Of a stretch of DNA of 64,000 nucleotides, positions 27,745-36,463 are shown piece by piece. A model generated the notes under the pieces. The model saw only the letters and a program-made list of their open reading frames with translations, did no database searches and had not been told where the DNA came from. Every line of letters starts with the position of its first letter. The first letter of the stretch is position 1. The position numbers and the translations under genes were made by a program. Origin of the DNA: JACCXJ01 sp050740695 (GTDB lineage Bacteria; Pseudomonadota; Gammaproteobacteria; JACCXJ01); the NCBI GenBank assembly GCA_050740695.1, contig JBOIDR010000006.1, forward strand, positions 1 to 64,000, read 5' to 3'.

Positions 27745-29085
27745 TCACTGTTCAGCATACGCACTGAGACGGTTGTAGAGCGTTTTTACGCTGACCCCGA
27801 GTAGCTCGGCGGTCTGTCCCTTATTGCCGGCGCAGTGCTCCAAGGTGGCGAGGATCAAACGTCGCTCTGCGTCCGCTATCTTCATTCCGATCCGTAGAGT
27901 CAACGCGTCTCCGGCAGCGACTGGCGTGGCGCCGAGCTCCGGCGTCAGGCAGTGCAGATCGATGAGCTCCTCGGCCATGATGAAGGCGCGATGGAGCATG
28001 TTCTTGAGCTCGCGGACGTTACCCGGCCAATGGTAGCGGCGCAGTTGGGCCACGACTTCCACGGCAAGGGTCTTGGCGGTCCCCTCGCTCTGGTTCATCT
28101 CGGCCAGAAAATGGTTCGCGAGCAACTCGATGTCTTCCGTGCGCTCACGCAAGGCGGGTAGACGCAGCGGGAAGACCTGTAGCCGGTAGAGCAGGTCGTC
28201 ACGAAGCTTACCCTCTGCGACCGCCTCCTCGGGGGGGCGGTTGGTGGCCGCGATCACGCGTACGTCGGTCTCTAAGGGCTCATCCCCGCCGACCCGCATC
28301 AAGGTACCGGTCTCTAAAACTCGCAAGAGCTTCGCCTGCAGCTCGATCGGCATCTCCGTGATCTCGTCAAGGAACAAGGTGCCGCCATCGGCGCGCTCAA
28401 AGTAGCCCCTGTGCTGGCGCGTTGCCCCGGTGAAGCTTCCCTTCTCATGGCCGAACATCTCGCTCTCGATCAATTGCGGCGAGATGGCGCTGCAATTGAC
28501 CGGAAGGAACGGCTGCTTCCTGCGCCGGCTCAGCTCATGGATGCTCTGCGCGGCGAGCTCCTTGCCGGAGCCACTCTCACCGGTGATCAGCACCGTGGCT
28601 GCTGTCGGGGCGACCCGGGCGATCGCATCGTAAACCCTCTGCATCGCCGCAGACGCGCCTATGAGCCGGCTGAAGTGACCCAGGCTACGGAGCTCTCCAT
28701 GCAACCTTTGGATCTCCCGCTTCAGGTCCGCCGGACGCGCTACCCGTGACAGGATGCCCTTCAGGTGCTTGAGGTTGACCGGCTTGATCAAGTAATCGGC
28801 CGCCCCCAACCGCAGTGCCTCAATCGAGGTTTGCAGGCTCGGCTGGCCGGTCATTAACACGACTTCCGTGGAACTGCGGGACTCGACATCCTCAAACAGG
28901 TCCATGCCGTTGCCGTCCGGCAGGTGGATGTCGAGCAGCACTAGATCAGGGCGCCGCGCGGACATCTTCTCGCGGCCCTCTCGTAGCGTGCCTGCTACAT
29001 CGGTGGTGAATCCTTCGCGGCGGACCAGCTCGGCCAGGGCCTCCAAGGAGCCTTCATCGTCATCGACGAGCAATGCGTGGGACAT
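27745..29085 (-). CDS. NtrC-family sigma-54-dependent response regulator
   Basis: This 446-residue protein has a receiver (phospho-Asp52 in LVLLDIHLPDGNG) and a AAA+ domain with Walker A GESGSGKE and the sigma-54 contact loop GSFTGA (a known variant of GAFTGA). Walker B is GGTLFLDEITEMP, and RVGGDEPLETDVRVIAATNRP and the R-finger segment LYRLQVFPLRLPALRER follow. A Fis-type HTH closes it (GNKGQTAELLGVSVKTLYNRLSAY). It activates sigma-54 promoters after phosphorylation. No cognate kinase gene is directly next to it; the CHASE3 kinase group 2 kb away is one candidate. Three sigma-54-like promoters lie between 25.7 and 27.2 kb. Confidence 0.93.
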   Translation of the reverse strand: MSHALLVDDDEGSLEALAELVRREGFTTDVAGTLREGREKMSARRPDLVLLDIHLPDGNGMDLFEDVESRSSTEVVLMTGQPSLQTSIEALRLGAADYLIKPVNLKHLKGILSRVARPADLKREIQRLHGELRSLGHFSRLIGASAAMQRVYDAIARVAPTAATVLITGESGSGKELAAQSIHELSRRRKQPFLPVNCSAISPQLIESEMFGHEKGSFTGATRQHRGYFERADGGTLFLDEITEMPIELQAKLLRVLETGTLMRVGGDEPLETDVRVIAATNRPPEEAVAEGKLRDDLLYRLQVFPLRLPALRERTEDIELLANHFLAEMNQSEGTAKTLAVEVVAQLRRYHWPGNVRELKNMLHRAFIMAEELIDLHCLTPELGATPVAAGDALTLRIGMKIADAERRLILATLEHCAGNKGQTAELLGVSVKTLYNRLSAYAEQ

Positions 29086-29422
29086 GGGTCGTATCTGTAA
29101 ACGTCGAGATCGCCGTCAGCGGCAGCATAACTCTTCCACGGTAACGGGTACTTTCGCCCGGCGCTAGAACCGCGCTGAATGCCGCGACCTATAGTATGAC
29201 AATCTCCGCGTGCATGGAATTCAAGGAGAGTTGATACACTTCCCACGAAGCAGGCCTCTGAACCTCTTACTCAGCTGGACCTGCATCAAGTCCGCTGAAT
29301 GCGAAGATACCCATTTGAAATCAGTCAGTTACTATGGGGGCTGGCTCGGACACCGAGGCCCAGCGATAGGGGAGGGACCGGAGCCCAAGAACATAAATGG
29401 AAACAGAAACCCATCGGTTCGT
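29086..29422. other. Intergenic stretch
   Basis: It contains the promoter region of the NtrC-type gene (transcribed leftwards) and the 3' flank of the oxidoreductase. No additional gene or convincing terminator is seen. Confidence 0.4.
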
Positions 29423-30598
29423 TCAAGCCGGCAGCCGCCCCATGAGATCGGCGGGACGGAAGGGGCCCGGCTCGCCGATGAGGGCCCGGGCGGCGTCCAC
29501 CTGGTCCCAGACGTTCCACAACAGTACACCGCGCACCCGGCCGGCCCGCAGGTAATAGACCACGCCCTTGCGACAGGGCTCCTGCCAGTCCGATACGACC
29601 TCGAGACCTGGGTCGAGCTCGCCCACCGCCTCGTAGCCCAGGTCGAATAGATCGGAGTAGAAGGACGGCAGGTGATGATAGCGGTCCGGTGCTCCGGCCA
29701 TCGCCCGGCCGGCTGCCCGGCCCATGGTATTGGCATTGTCTTCGTGCTCGACGCGCAAGAATTTTCCAAGTACCGGGTTATAGAAGCGGGCCACATCGCC
29801 GGCGGCATAGATATCCGGAGCACTGGTGCGAAGGTCATGGTCGACGAGGATACCTCCGTCCACCTTGAGCCCCGCCGCCTCCGCTAAGTGGGTGTTGGGC
29901 TCGATGCCGATGCCGGCAACCACGCTGTCGGCCTCGACCGTTTGACCGGTATCGGTCCTGAGCATGCACTTCTTCCCATAGGGATCGAGGCCGGTGACCG
30001 AGCCGTTGGCGAGCACCTCGACGCCTTGCTGGCGGTAGTAGTCGGTCATGAATCGCGCGAGCTCGGGCGGGAAAAGGCGCGCGCCGATACCCTTGCCTGC
30101 GAGGAGGACAACCTCCTTGCCCGTCATCGCGAGCGCCGCCGCGATCTCCGAGCCGATAAACCCGCCGCCGATGACGGCAAAGCGCCGGCCCCGCTCGGTC
30201 AGGACGCGGAGCGCGAAGTAATCCTCCAGAGTGCGGAAATACAGGATCCGATCGCCACCGAACGGGAAGCGGCGGGGCGTGCCGCCCGTCGCGAGCAAGA
30301 GCTTGTCATAGGTATACTCCGTACCCTGATCGTCGATCACCTGCCGCTGCGCCGGATCGACTCGTCCGACCGTGCGCCCCAGATGCAGGGCCGCGTAGGT
30401 GCTGTCGGTCCTGCGCCAGATGCTGTCGATGGTCTTGCCCTTCCACAGTCCTTTGCTGAGTGGAGGGCGGTTATAGGGTCGATCGGTCTCCGCGCCGATG
30501 AGCCCGATCGAGCCGTTGCTGTCCACCTCGCGGATCCCGTGGATGGCGGCGTCGGCGCTCATCCCGCCCCCGACGATCAGATAATGGTGGTGTAGCAT
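29423..30598 (-). CDS. FAD-dependent pyridine nucleotide-disulfide oxidoreductase (AIF/ferredoxin reductase-like)
   Basis: The start at 30598 follows GAGGTCCTT. The longer frame to 30700 adds unrelated residues. The 391-residue protein has an FAD-binding GGGMSADAA, RPPLSKGLWKG, the NAD(P)H-binding FAVIGGGFIGSEIAAALAMTGKEV, and TSAPDIYAAGDVARFYN that contacts FAD. A C-terminal dimer-type domain follows (YHHLPSFYSDLFDLGYEAVGE). The first glycine motif GGGMSA departs slightly from GxGxxG. There is no CxxxxC redox pair, so it is of the ferredoxin reductase/AIF type rather than a disulfide reductase. Its electron acceptor is unknown and no ferredoxin gene is adjacent. Confidence 0.88.
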   Translation of the reverse strand: MLHHHYLIVGGGMSADAAIHGIREVDSNGSIGLIGAETDRPYNRPPLSKGLWKGKTIDSIWRRTDSTYAALHLGRTVGRVDPAQRQVIDDQGTEYTYDKLLLATGGTPRRFPFGGDRILYFRTLEDYFALRVLTERGRRFAVIGGGFIGSEIAAALAMTGKEVVLLAGKGIGARLFPPELARFMTDYYRQQGVEVLANGSVTGLDPYGKKCMLRTDTGQTVEADSVVAGIGIEPNTHLAEAAGLKVDGGILVDHDLRTSAPDIYAAGDVARFYNPVLGKFLRVEHEDNANTMGRAAGRAMAGAPDRYHHLPSFYSDLFDLGYEAVGELDPGLEVVSDWQEPCRKGVVYYLRAGRVRGVLLWNVWDQVDAARALIGEPGPFRPADLMGRLPA

Positions 30599-30740
30599 AA
30601 GGACCTCGCGGCGTTCTCGGTTCGTGTTTGTCGAGCGAATAGCATGTCCCGCCGTCCCTATAGCCCACGACGAGAGGGCACTGACCGCCAAGACGCTCAA
30701 AGTGGCATTCGGTCTACGGCCCTCAGTTCAGGGCATTCTC

Positions 30741-30995
30741 TCAGCGCTCGGTCCCCTCTTTTGCCTTGTCACCGGTGCCCTCGAGGGTCTCTCCGCCCTG
30801 TTCAATGGCCTGATCCATCTTTTCGCCGGCACGCTCGGCCGGGCCTTCGGGTTCAAGTGCTTCGGCCGCTTTCTCTGCGGCGTCATCGATCCGCTCGCCG
30901 GCGCGTTCGGCGTCACCTTCGGGCTCACAGGCAGTGAGTCCGAATACGAGCACCATGGCGCCAAGGCTTGTTGGAAGTGGTTTGCCAATATGCAT
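30741..30995 (-). CDS. Small acidic repeat-containing lipoprotein
   Basis: The start at 30995 (MHIGKPLPTSLG) follows AGGAGAAGACAGG. The 84-residue product has a lipoprotein signal ending in LVFGLTAC. The mature part is a hydrophilic, highly charged helix with an imperfect repeat: AERAGERIDDAAEKAAEALE and AERAGEKMDQAIEQGGETLE. This apolipoprotein-like amphipathic pattern recurs in small envelope proteins of proteobacteria. The function is unknown. It lies close downstream of a second small exported protein gene (31062-31325) on the same strand. Confidence 0.65.
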   Translation of the reverse strand: MHIGKPLPTSLGAMVLVFGLTACEPEGDAERAGERIDDAAEKAAEALEPEGPAERAGEKMDQAIEQGGETLEGTGDKAKEGTER

Positions 30996-31061
30996 CCTGT
31001 CTTCTCCTATAGTCGTTCTGTTTCGAATGCGGCCTATACATAGCGAGCTGCGCGGCATCAT

Positions 31062-31325
31062 TCACGGATAGCGCATTGTCCACGATAGCGCATTGTCCAC
31101 GGCCATAACCCCGTCTCCGCGCTCGGCGTTTTCTTCGTCCAGAAGCCCCCCAGTGGCCTTATTGGCCTCGCGCATCTTTTCGCTGGCCTTGCCCGATGCT
31201 TCAATTGGCTGCTCCGCGGCCGTGGCTATTTCCGCCGGCTGCTCGGCGCGCATCTCTTGCCCGTAGCTTCCCAGCGCCGCGAGGCCTACCACGATCAAAC
31301 TCATCAGGAAACCGTTTGCGTTCAT
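31062..31325 (-). CDS. Small exported helical protein with altered C-terminus
   Basis: The start at 31325 follows GGAGG by about 10 bases. The 87-residue product has a signal-like N-terminus (NGFLMSLIVVGLAALGSYGQ) and a helical, charged body (ATAAEQPIEASGKASEKMREANKATGGLLDEEN). The last 12 residues come from a 17-base tandem duplication (31067-31100) read in two frames, so the original C-terminus has probably been changed. It is similar in style to the neighbouring lipoprotein. Function unknown. Confidence 0.55.
   Translation of the reverse strand: MNANGFLMSLIVVGLAALGSYGQEMRAEQPAEIATAAEQPIEASGKASEKMREANKATGGLLDEENAERGDGVMAVDNALSWTMRYP
31067..31100. repeat. 17-bp tandem duplication inside a coding end
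   Basis: GATAGCGCATTGTCCAC occurs twice without a gap (31067-31083 and 31084-31100). Since 17 is not a multiple of three, the second copy shifts the frame of the small exported protein. Confidence 0.9.
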
Positions 31326-31851
31326 CACTATGTCCTCCACAAGACCATCCGGCGTCTCGTGGGTACGAGGCCGGCCATCATCAGTTTTTGGCGCGGGGCG
31401 GTCGTATCACCGAGTGCCCATAAACGTCTGCAACCGCCCCGTCCGCGCTTTCGCCCGCCCTGCGCGGCGTACCCTTGCCGCGCAGCCTTTAGCCCAACTT
31501 TAGGGCCAGTGGAACGAGGGCCGGCGAGCACTCTTCATCTACCCGCTGATGTTGCGGATCGACGAAGTCCTGAACCGCAATCGGCATTTCTTGTGCCTGG
31601 CTAGGCGGGTACCTCTTCGATAGGAAAAAAGCAGTAACTTGTGCCGTGCGTCGTCGGCGGACCCGTGGCGTATGGGATCCTGAGGCAGTAAGAACTGCAT
31701 AGCTGTTTGCAATATTTACACAGTCCGGATCGCCAGGAGAGAGCGATGAGGTGCAACGCCCCGTACCGGCGCTGCGTGCATACGCCGGCCGGCATCCGCA
31801 TCGACGACCCAAGACCGATCCCAGGAACCCCGATGATTCTCCGCGCGCCCG
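31326..31851. other. Intergenic stretch
   Basis: About 525 bases with only short, arginine-rich frames on both strands. I see no gene, RNA or clear terminator that I can support. Confidence 0.4.
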
Positions 31852-31992
31852 CTATTTCCTTTTCTTGGGCACGGGAGCAGCACCTGGCGTTTTCGCCGAG
31901 CTCACGCCGAAAGGCGACGCTGGAACGGCAGGTTTTTTCGGTTGCTTGGGTTTCTTAGCTTCACGACTACTGCGTTTTTGGCCTTTGGCCAT
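31852..31992 (-). CDS. 46-residue lysine-rich small protein
   Basis: An ATG at 31992 is preceded by ATTAGGAGAACTTCAA, an excellent Shine-Dalgarno at correct spacing. It opens a 46-codon frame ending in TAG 31852-31854. The product begins MAKGQKRSSREAKKPKQPK and ends APVPKKRK. It is strongly basic, rich in Lys, Pro and Ala, and probably disordered. Very similar MAKGQ(Q/K)R-type mini-proteins are common hypothetical proteins in proteobacteria. A nucleic-acid or ribosome-associated role would fit the charge but is speculation. Confidence 0.75.
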   Translation of the reverse strand: MAKGQKRSSREAKKPKQPKKPAVPASPFGVSSAKTPGAAPVPKKRK

Positions 31993-32428
31993 TTGAAGTT
32001 CTCCTAATAGGTCACGTAGTTAGATACCCTTAGATCTCGCCTAGCTAGCCATTTTAGTGACCGGCGGTTTTAGGCTCGGCATCACGAGCGCACGAGAAGC
32101 GCACGCCGGATCGGAGACCACGGCGGCCCATCTCGCGGCCGTCGCGGAGCTGTGTGTGGACGTCGTCGGGGGCCATGAGGGTAAGCCGCATTGCGGCGTC
32201 GAGTATACGCCGGAAGGGACTCCGGGGGCGCACCCCGGTCGGTGACGGCAGGCGGCGAGCGCCCCCGCGGCGCGGGCAGAGGAGATTGCCGCATCCATCG
32301 GGGTGTCCCTGAGGTGTGCCGCGAGCGAGGCCCGGAGCTGGAGAAGCCCTGCGTTCCAATGACATGAACGATGGTGGCTGCGGCCGGCGCGGCGGCGACC
32401 TTGGTCAAGCGCTGGTAATTCGGCGGGG
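31993..32428. other. Intergenic stretch downstream of nadB
   Basis: No gene is recognised. Frames exist on both strands (for example 32057-32245, plus) but lack start signals and domains. The right end carries the nadB 3' flank. Confidence 0.35.
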
Positions 32429-34036
32429 TCAGCGCAACGCCCGCCGGAGCACCGTCGCCTCGGGGGGCCGGGTGGGATCCGGATGGGGGTGATCCAGGGT
32501 GTAGTGCAGGCCCCGGCTTTCTTTGCGGCCCAGGGCGGAGGCCACGATTAGCTCGGCCACCTGGACCAGGTTGCGCAGCTCGATGAGGTCGTTGGTCACC
32601 CGAAAGTTGCCGTAGTATTCCCGGATCTCCTCGGACAGGAGCTGGATGCGGCGGCTGGCGCGCTCCAGGCGCTTGGTGGTGCGCACGATCCCGACGTAGT
32701 CCCACATGAAGCGGCGCAACTCGTCCCAGTTGTGGGCCACGATCACCTCTTCGTCCGAGTCGGTAACCTGGCTCTCATCCCAATCGGGGACGCACGGTGC
32801 CGGCGGGGCCTCGGGCAGTCCCTCTGCGATGTCCCGGTACGCGGAGCGCGCCATGACCAGGCATTCCAGGAGCGAGTTGCTGGCCATGCGGTTAGCGCCG
32901 TGCAGCCCGGTGCAGGCGACCTCGCCGACGGCGTAGAGGCCTGGCACCGCGGTCCGCCCGCGGCGATCGGTGACCACGCCGCCGCACATATAGTGGGCGG
33001 CGGGCACCACGGGTATGGGTTCGCGGGTGATGTCGATCCCGAGCTGCCCGCACTTCGCCGCCACAGTGGGGAAGTGTTTCAGGATGAAGCCGCTCGGCCT
33101 GTGGCTTATGTCGAGATACACGCATTCAAGGCCCAAGCGTTTCATCTCGTGGTCGATGGCGCGCGCCACGATGTCCCGTGGGGCCAACTCGGCGCGTGCA
33201 TCGAAGCGCTCCATGAAACGGCCGCCATCGGGCAGCAAGAGCCGGCCGCCCTCCCCGCGGATGGCCTCGGTGATGAGGAAGGACTTGGCCTTGGGGTGGT
33301 AGAGGCAGGTGGGGTGGAACTGAAAGAACTCCATGTTGGCGATGGGACAGCCGATGCGCCAGGCCATGGCGACCCCATCCCCGGTGGCGACATCGGGGTT
33401 GCTGGTGTACAGATAGACCTTCCCCGCCCCGCCGCTCGCGAGAACCACATAGCGCGCGGTGAAGGCGACCACCGCGCCAGACCGGCGATCCAGGGCATAG
33501 GCGCCCACGCAACGCTCCTTGGTTTGGCCGAGCTTGCTGGCGGAGATGAGGTCGATGGCGACATGGTGCTCGAACACCCGCATATGCGGGTGGCCGCGAG
33601 CCAGTCCTTCCAGCGTGTTCTCGATGGCGCGGCCGGTGGCATCGGCGGCGTGGATCACGCGCCGGTGGCTGTGGCCGCCCTCGCGGGTCAGGTGGTATTC
33701 GGGCCGGCCATCGGCGTCCGGGCTGCGGGTAAAGGCCACGCCGAGTGCGATCAGCCATTCGATGCTCTCGGGTCCATGCTCGACCACGAACTGCACGATC
33801 TCGGAGTCGCACAGCCCGGCCCCGGCCGCCAGCGTGTCGGCCACGTGGGAGGCCACCGAGTCGCGGCGGTCGAGCACGGCCGAGACCCCGCCCTGGGCAT
33901 ACAGTGTCGCGCCCTCCTGCAAGGGTCCCTTCGAGAGCACCGCGACCTCGGCGTGCTCTGCCAACTGGAGCGCGATGCCGAGTCCCGATGCGCCGCTGCC
34001 GATCACCAGGACATCGTACCGGTGCTGTCTGACCAT
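32429..34036 (-). CDS. nadB: L-aspartate oxidase
   Basis: NadB oxidises L-aspartate to iminoaspartate with FAD as cofactor, the first step of de novo NAD synthesis, and hands the product to NadA. The 535-residue protein has the FAD Rossmann motif DVLVIGSGASGLGIALQLAE, GPLQEGATLYAQGGVSA, REGGHSHRRVIHAADATGRAIE and FFQFHPTCLY. Active-site residues lie in ITEAIRGEGGRL and HYMCGGVVTD, and GEVACTGLHGANRMASNSLLE closes the FAD site. The C-terminal helical domain is complete. It is divergent from rpoE, as in other gammaproteobacteria. Confidence 0.97.
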   Translation of the reverse strand: MVRQHRYDVLVIGSGASGLGIALQLAEHAEVAVLSKGPLQEGATLYAQGGVSAVLDRRDSVASHVADTLAAGAGLCDSEIVQFVVEHGPESIEWLIALGVAFTRSPDADGRPEYHLTREGGHSHRRVIHAADATGRAIENTLEGLARGHPHMRVFEHHVAIDLISASKLGQTKERCVGAYALDRRSGAVVAFTARYVVLASGGAGKVYLYTSNPDVATGDGVAMAWRIGCPIANMEFFQFHPTCLYHPKAKSFLITEAIRGEGGRLLLPDGGRFMERFDARAELAPRDIVARAIDHEMKRLGLECVYLDISHRPSGFILKHFPTVAAKCGQLGIDITREPIPVVPAAHYMCGGVVTDRRGRTAVPGLYAVGEVACTGLHGANRMASNSLLECLVMARSAYRDIAEGLPEAPPAPCVPDWDESQVTDSDEEVIVAHNWDELRRFMWDYVGIVRTTKRLERASRRIQLLSEEIREYYGNFRVTNDLIELRNLVQVAELIVASALGRKESRGLHYTLDHPHPDPTRPPEATVLRRALR

Positions 34037-34146
34037 CCTTCAACGCGTGCCGGGACTCAGGAGGGTGAGGCCGTGCCGCAGGGCGCCGCCGGAACGCCGC
34101 GGCCGCGGACCATAATGCATCGTCGGCAAGCGCGCCGCTCCCCTGC

Positions 34147-34173
34147 GAACTCGGCCTGCACACGACTGTCTAC
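34147..34173 (+). promoter_or_regulatory. Candidate autoregulatory sigma-E promoter
   Basis: GAACTC (34147-34152), a 16-base spacer and TCTAC (34169-34173) match the sigma-E/AlgU consensus GAACTT-N16-TCTGA closely. It lies 40-65 bases before the rpoE start, so it would provide the usual positive autoregulation of the operon. Confidence 0.65.
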
Positions 34174-34213
34174 TAGGCTGGCGCCGCAACAATAATACAG
34201 GGAGAATGCCCAG

Positions 34214-34789
34214 ATGGGCGACACCGGCGCAGATTCGCAGCTCGTCGAGCGGGTGCAGCGCGGCGACAAGAAGGCTTTCGATCTGCTGGTCCTGAAGTAC
34301 CAGCACAGGATTTTGAAGTTGATTTCACGCTATGTGCGAGACCCGAGTGATGCCATGGATGTGGCCCAGGACGCGTTTCTGAAGGCCTATCGGTCTCTGC
34401 CGAATTTCCGCGGCGATAGTGCGTTTTACACCTGGATCTATCGGATCGCCGTCAACACCGCCAAGAACCACCTGGTGGCACAATCACGACGCCCGCTCGA
34501 GACCGACGCCACCGGGATGGACGGTGAAGCGATCGAGCCCGCGGCGCTCCTCAAGGATTACGCGACGCCGGAGAACTATTTGATCACGGAGGAGATCCAG
34601 GAGGCCATCGCAACGGCCATCGACCAGCTTCCGGAGGACCTCCGGACCGCGATCACCCTGCGCGAGATCGAAGGACTCAGCTACGAGGAGATCGCCCTGG
34701 TCATGACTTGCCCGATCGGCACCGTCCGATCGCGGATCTTCAGGGCTCGCGAGGCCATCGATCATCGATTGAAACCCTATTTGGAGTAA
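34214..34789 (+). CDS. rpoE: RNA polymerase sigma-E (AlgU/RpoE) factor
   Basis: This ECF sigma factor directs the envelope-stress response. The 191-residue protein has region 2 (VQRGDKKAFDLLVLKYQHRILKLISRYVRDPSDAMDVAQDAFLKAYRSLPNFRGDSAFYTWIYRIAVNTAKNHL) and region 4 (AIDQLPEDLRTAITLREIEGLSYEEIALVMTCPIGTVRSRIFRARE), joined by a short linker. AGGGAGAATGCCCAG upstream supplies the ribosome-binding site. It is followed after nine bases by the anti-sigma gene and then rseB and mucD, the same order as algU-mucA-mucB-mucD in Pseudomonas but without mucC. Confidence 0.97.
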   Translation: MGDTGADSQLVERVQRGDKKAFDLLVLKYQHRILKLISRYVRDPSDAMDVAQDAFLKAYRSLPNFRGDSAFYTWIYRIAVNTAKNHLVAQSRRPLETDATGMDGEAIEPAALLKDYATPENYLITEEIQEAIATAIDQLPEDLRTAITLREIEGLSYEEIALVMTCPIGTVRSRIFRAREAIDHRLKPYLE

Positions 34790-34798
34790 CGGACCCGT

Positions 34799-35371
34799 AT
34801 GCGCGACGATACCCTTGAACAGTTGTCGTCCTTCATGGACGGAGAGCTTTCTGATCGAGATCACAGGACGCTCGTGGAGGCGTGTGTGAACGACGATGAC
34901 CTGCGGGCAAAATGGGCCCGCTATCACTTGATTGGGACCACGCTGCGCTCCGGCCTGCCCGAGACCCTGATGCGGAGTCTCCCCGACCGGGTCGCCCTCG
35001 CGCTCGACCACGAGCCGGCGATCCTGGTCGGGCGGCGGCCGCGGATACGGGTCGGGCCGGCATTGGGGCTGGCCATGGCGGCCTCCGTCGCCGGGTTCAC
35101 GTTCTACAAGCTGGGTGACTGGTCCCCGAAGGCTCGGGAGCCCCGCCTGGTGTCGCAGGGCGCATCGCCAACCGCCGACCGGCACCCGCTGACCGAGGAC
35201 ATCCCCCATGCAGCCGTCCTCTGGGGTGGCGAGCGCCACGATACCCCCGAGCGCCTGACCACCTATCTCTTGATGCACAACCAGTATGACGGGAGCCTGA
35301 GCGGCCCCGAGGTGTCACCGTCCGAGGCATCGCCGTACTTCACGACGGTCGTTCATGACCCGAATCCCTAG
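34799..35371 (+). CDS. rseA: Anti-sigma-E factor RseA/MucA
   Basis: This 190-residue inner-membrane protein holds sigma-E inactive. The N-terminal cytoplasmic domain (LEQLSSFMDGELSDRDHRTLVEACVNDDDLRAKWARYHLIGTTLR) is the RseA_N sigma-binding fold. One transmembrane helix (VGPALGLAMAASVAGFTFYKL, about residues 81-101) is followed by a periplasmic domain. The periplasmic part includes the RseB-binding region (TTYLLMHNQYDGSLSG). Under stress it would be cut by DegS/RseP-type proteases. The 3' end overlaps rseB by 17 bases. Confidence 0.92.
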   Translation: MRDDTLEQLSSFMDGELSDRDHRTLVEACVNDDDLRAKWARYHLIGTTLRSGLPETLMRSLPDRVALALDHEPAILVGRRPRIRVGPALGLAMAASVAGFTFYKLGDWSPKAREPRLVSQGASPTADRHPLTEDIPHAAVLWGGERHDTPERLTTYLLMHNQYDGSLSGPEVSPSEASPYFTTVVHDPNP

Positions 35372-36368
35372 GCCGCACCGGCCGGTGCAGTCCCTGTGGC
35401 TCGCGATCCTGACGGGGATCGTCTGGTCCGCCGCCGCGGTGGACTCCGGCAAAGAGGCGCGCATGCTCCTGACCAAGATGTCCGAGGCCTCGCGTAGCCT
35501 GACCTACCACGGGACCTTCGTGTCGATCCGTGGCAGCCGCGTGGCCATGATGCGCATCGTCCACCGGGGCGCTGCGGGCGGCGAGCGGGAGCGTCTGATC
35601 TCCCTCATGGGTCCTGCCAAGGAGGTGATCCGCCGCAATGACGAGGTGACCTGCATCTTTCCCCGCGACCGCGCCGTCGTGGTCGACAGGCGCCCGCCGC
35701 GCCAGTTCCTAGGCGCCACGCTGTCGCGACCGGTGGAAACGCTCGCTGCGTACTATGACTTTTCCGTCTTGGGTGGGGATCGCATCGCGGGCCGTCCGGC
35801 CTCGGTGCTCGGCATCGCGCCCAAGACCCCGGATCGCTACGGTTATCGCCTGTGGGTGGACTCGGAGTCCGATCTGCTGCTCAAGTCGGAGGTGATCGAC
35901 GGTGGCGGGGAGGTCGTGGAGCAGGTTCTGTTCACGGACCTCAAGGTCCGTTCGAGTATCCCCGAGGCCTGGCTCGAGGCCGGGATCAGCGGCCAGGGCT
36001 ATAGTTGGTACACCGGGGCCAAACGCACCGCTGCGGCTCTATCCAGCGCCCGGTGGCCCAGGGGTCAATGGCAGGTCCGGTGGATCCCGCCCGGCTTCAT
36101 GGTGCAGGAAGACCAGGCCCGCGCCATGTCTGACGGCACCGAACCGGTCAAGCATGCGGTATACTCCGACGGGCTTGCGTCCGTATCCGTTTTTACCGAG
36201 AAGGCTACCGAGGCGACAGAGCGCATCGAAGGCCATTCGTCGATGGGGGCCCTGAATTCGTACAGCACCTGGGTCGACGGTTATCAGGTCACGGTGCTGG
36301 GGGAGGTACCCGCGACCACCGTACGGCAAATCGCGGCTTCGGTTGCCTTCGTGCCGGCCCGACCGTGA
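35355..36368 (+). CDS. rseB: Sigma-E regulator RseB/MucB
   Basis: This 337-residue periplasmic protein has a signal peptide (PVQSLWLAILTGIVWSAAAVDS). It has the two-domain MucB/RseB fold: a large lipid-sensing domain (LLTKMSEASRSLTYHGTFVSIRGSRVAMMRIVHR, IFPRDRAVVVDRRPPRQF) and a small C-terminal domain that binds RseA (VRWIPPGFMVQEDQ, HAVYSDGLASVSVFTEK). It shields RseA from proteolysis until lipid or LPS signals displace it. The start overlaps rseA by 17 bases, and the stop overlaps the region before mucD. Confidence 0.93.
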   Translation: MTRIPRPHRPVQSLWLAILTGIVWSAAAVDSGKEARMLLTKMSEASRSLTYHGTFVSIRGSRVAMMRIVHRGAAGGERERLISLMGPAKEVIRRNDEVTCIFPRDRAVVVDRRPPRQFLGATLSRPVETLAAYYDFSVLGGDRIAGRPASVLGIAPKTPDRYGYRLWVDSESDLLLKSEVIDGGGEVVEQVLFTDLKVRSSIPEAWLEAGISGQGYSWYTGAKRTAAALSSARWPRGQWQVRWIPPGFMVQEDQARAMSDGTEPVKHAVYSDGLASVSVFTEKATEATERIEGHSSMGALNSYSTWVDGYQVTVLGEVPATTVRQIAASVAFVPARP

Positions 36369-36463
36369 CCGAGCCCGGCGTTATCCGGCGAGATCTCCCT
36401 AGCTCCCGATATCGGCCCGGTGGGCTTCGAGCACGACAAGCGTGGAATGAGAAGAGGGTAGTC

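Noticed and set aside
32732..34195. 487-codon plus-strand frame opposite nadB
   Set aside because: Shadow of nadB; no homology pattern and would overlap the rpoE promoter.
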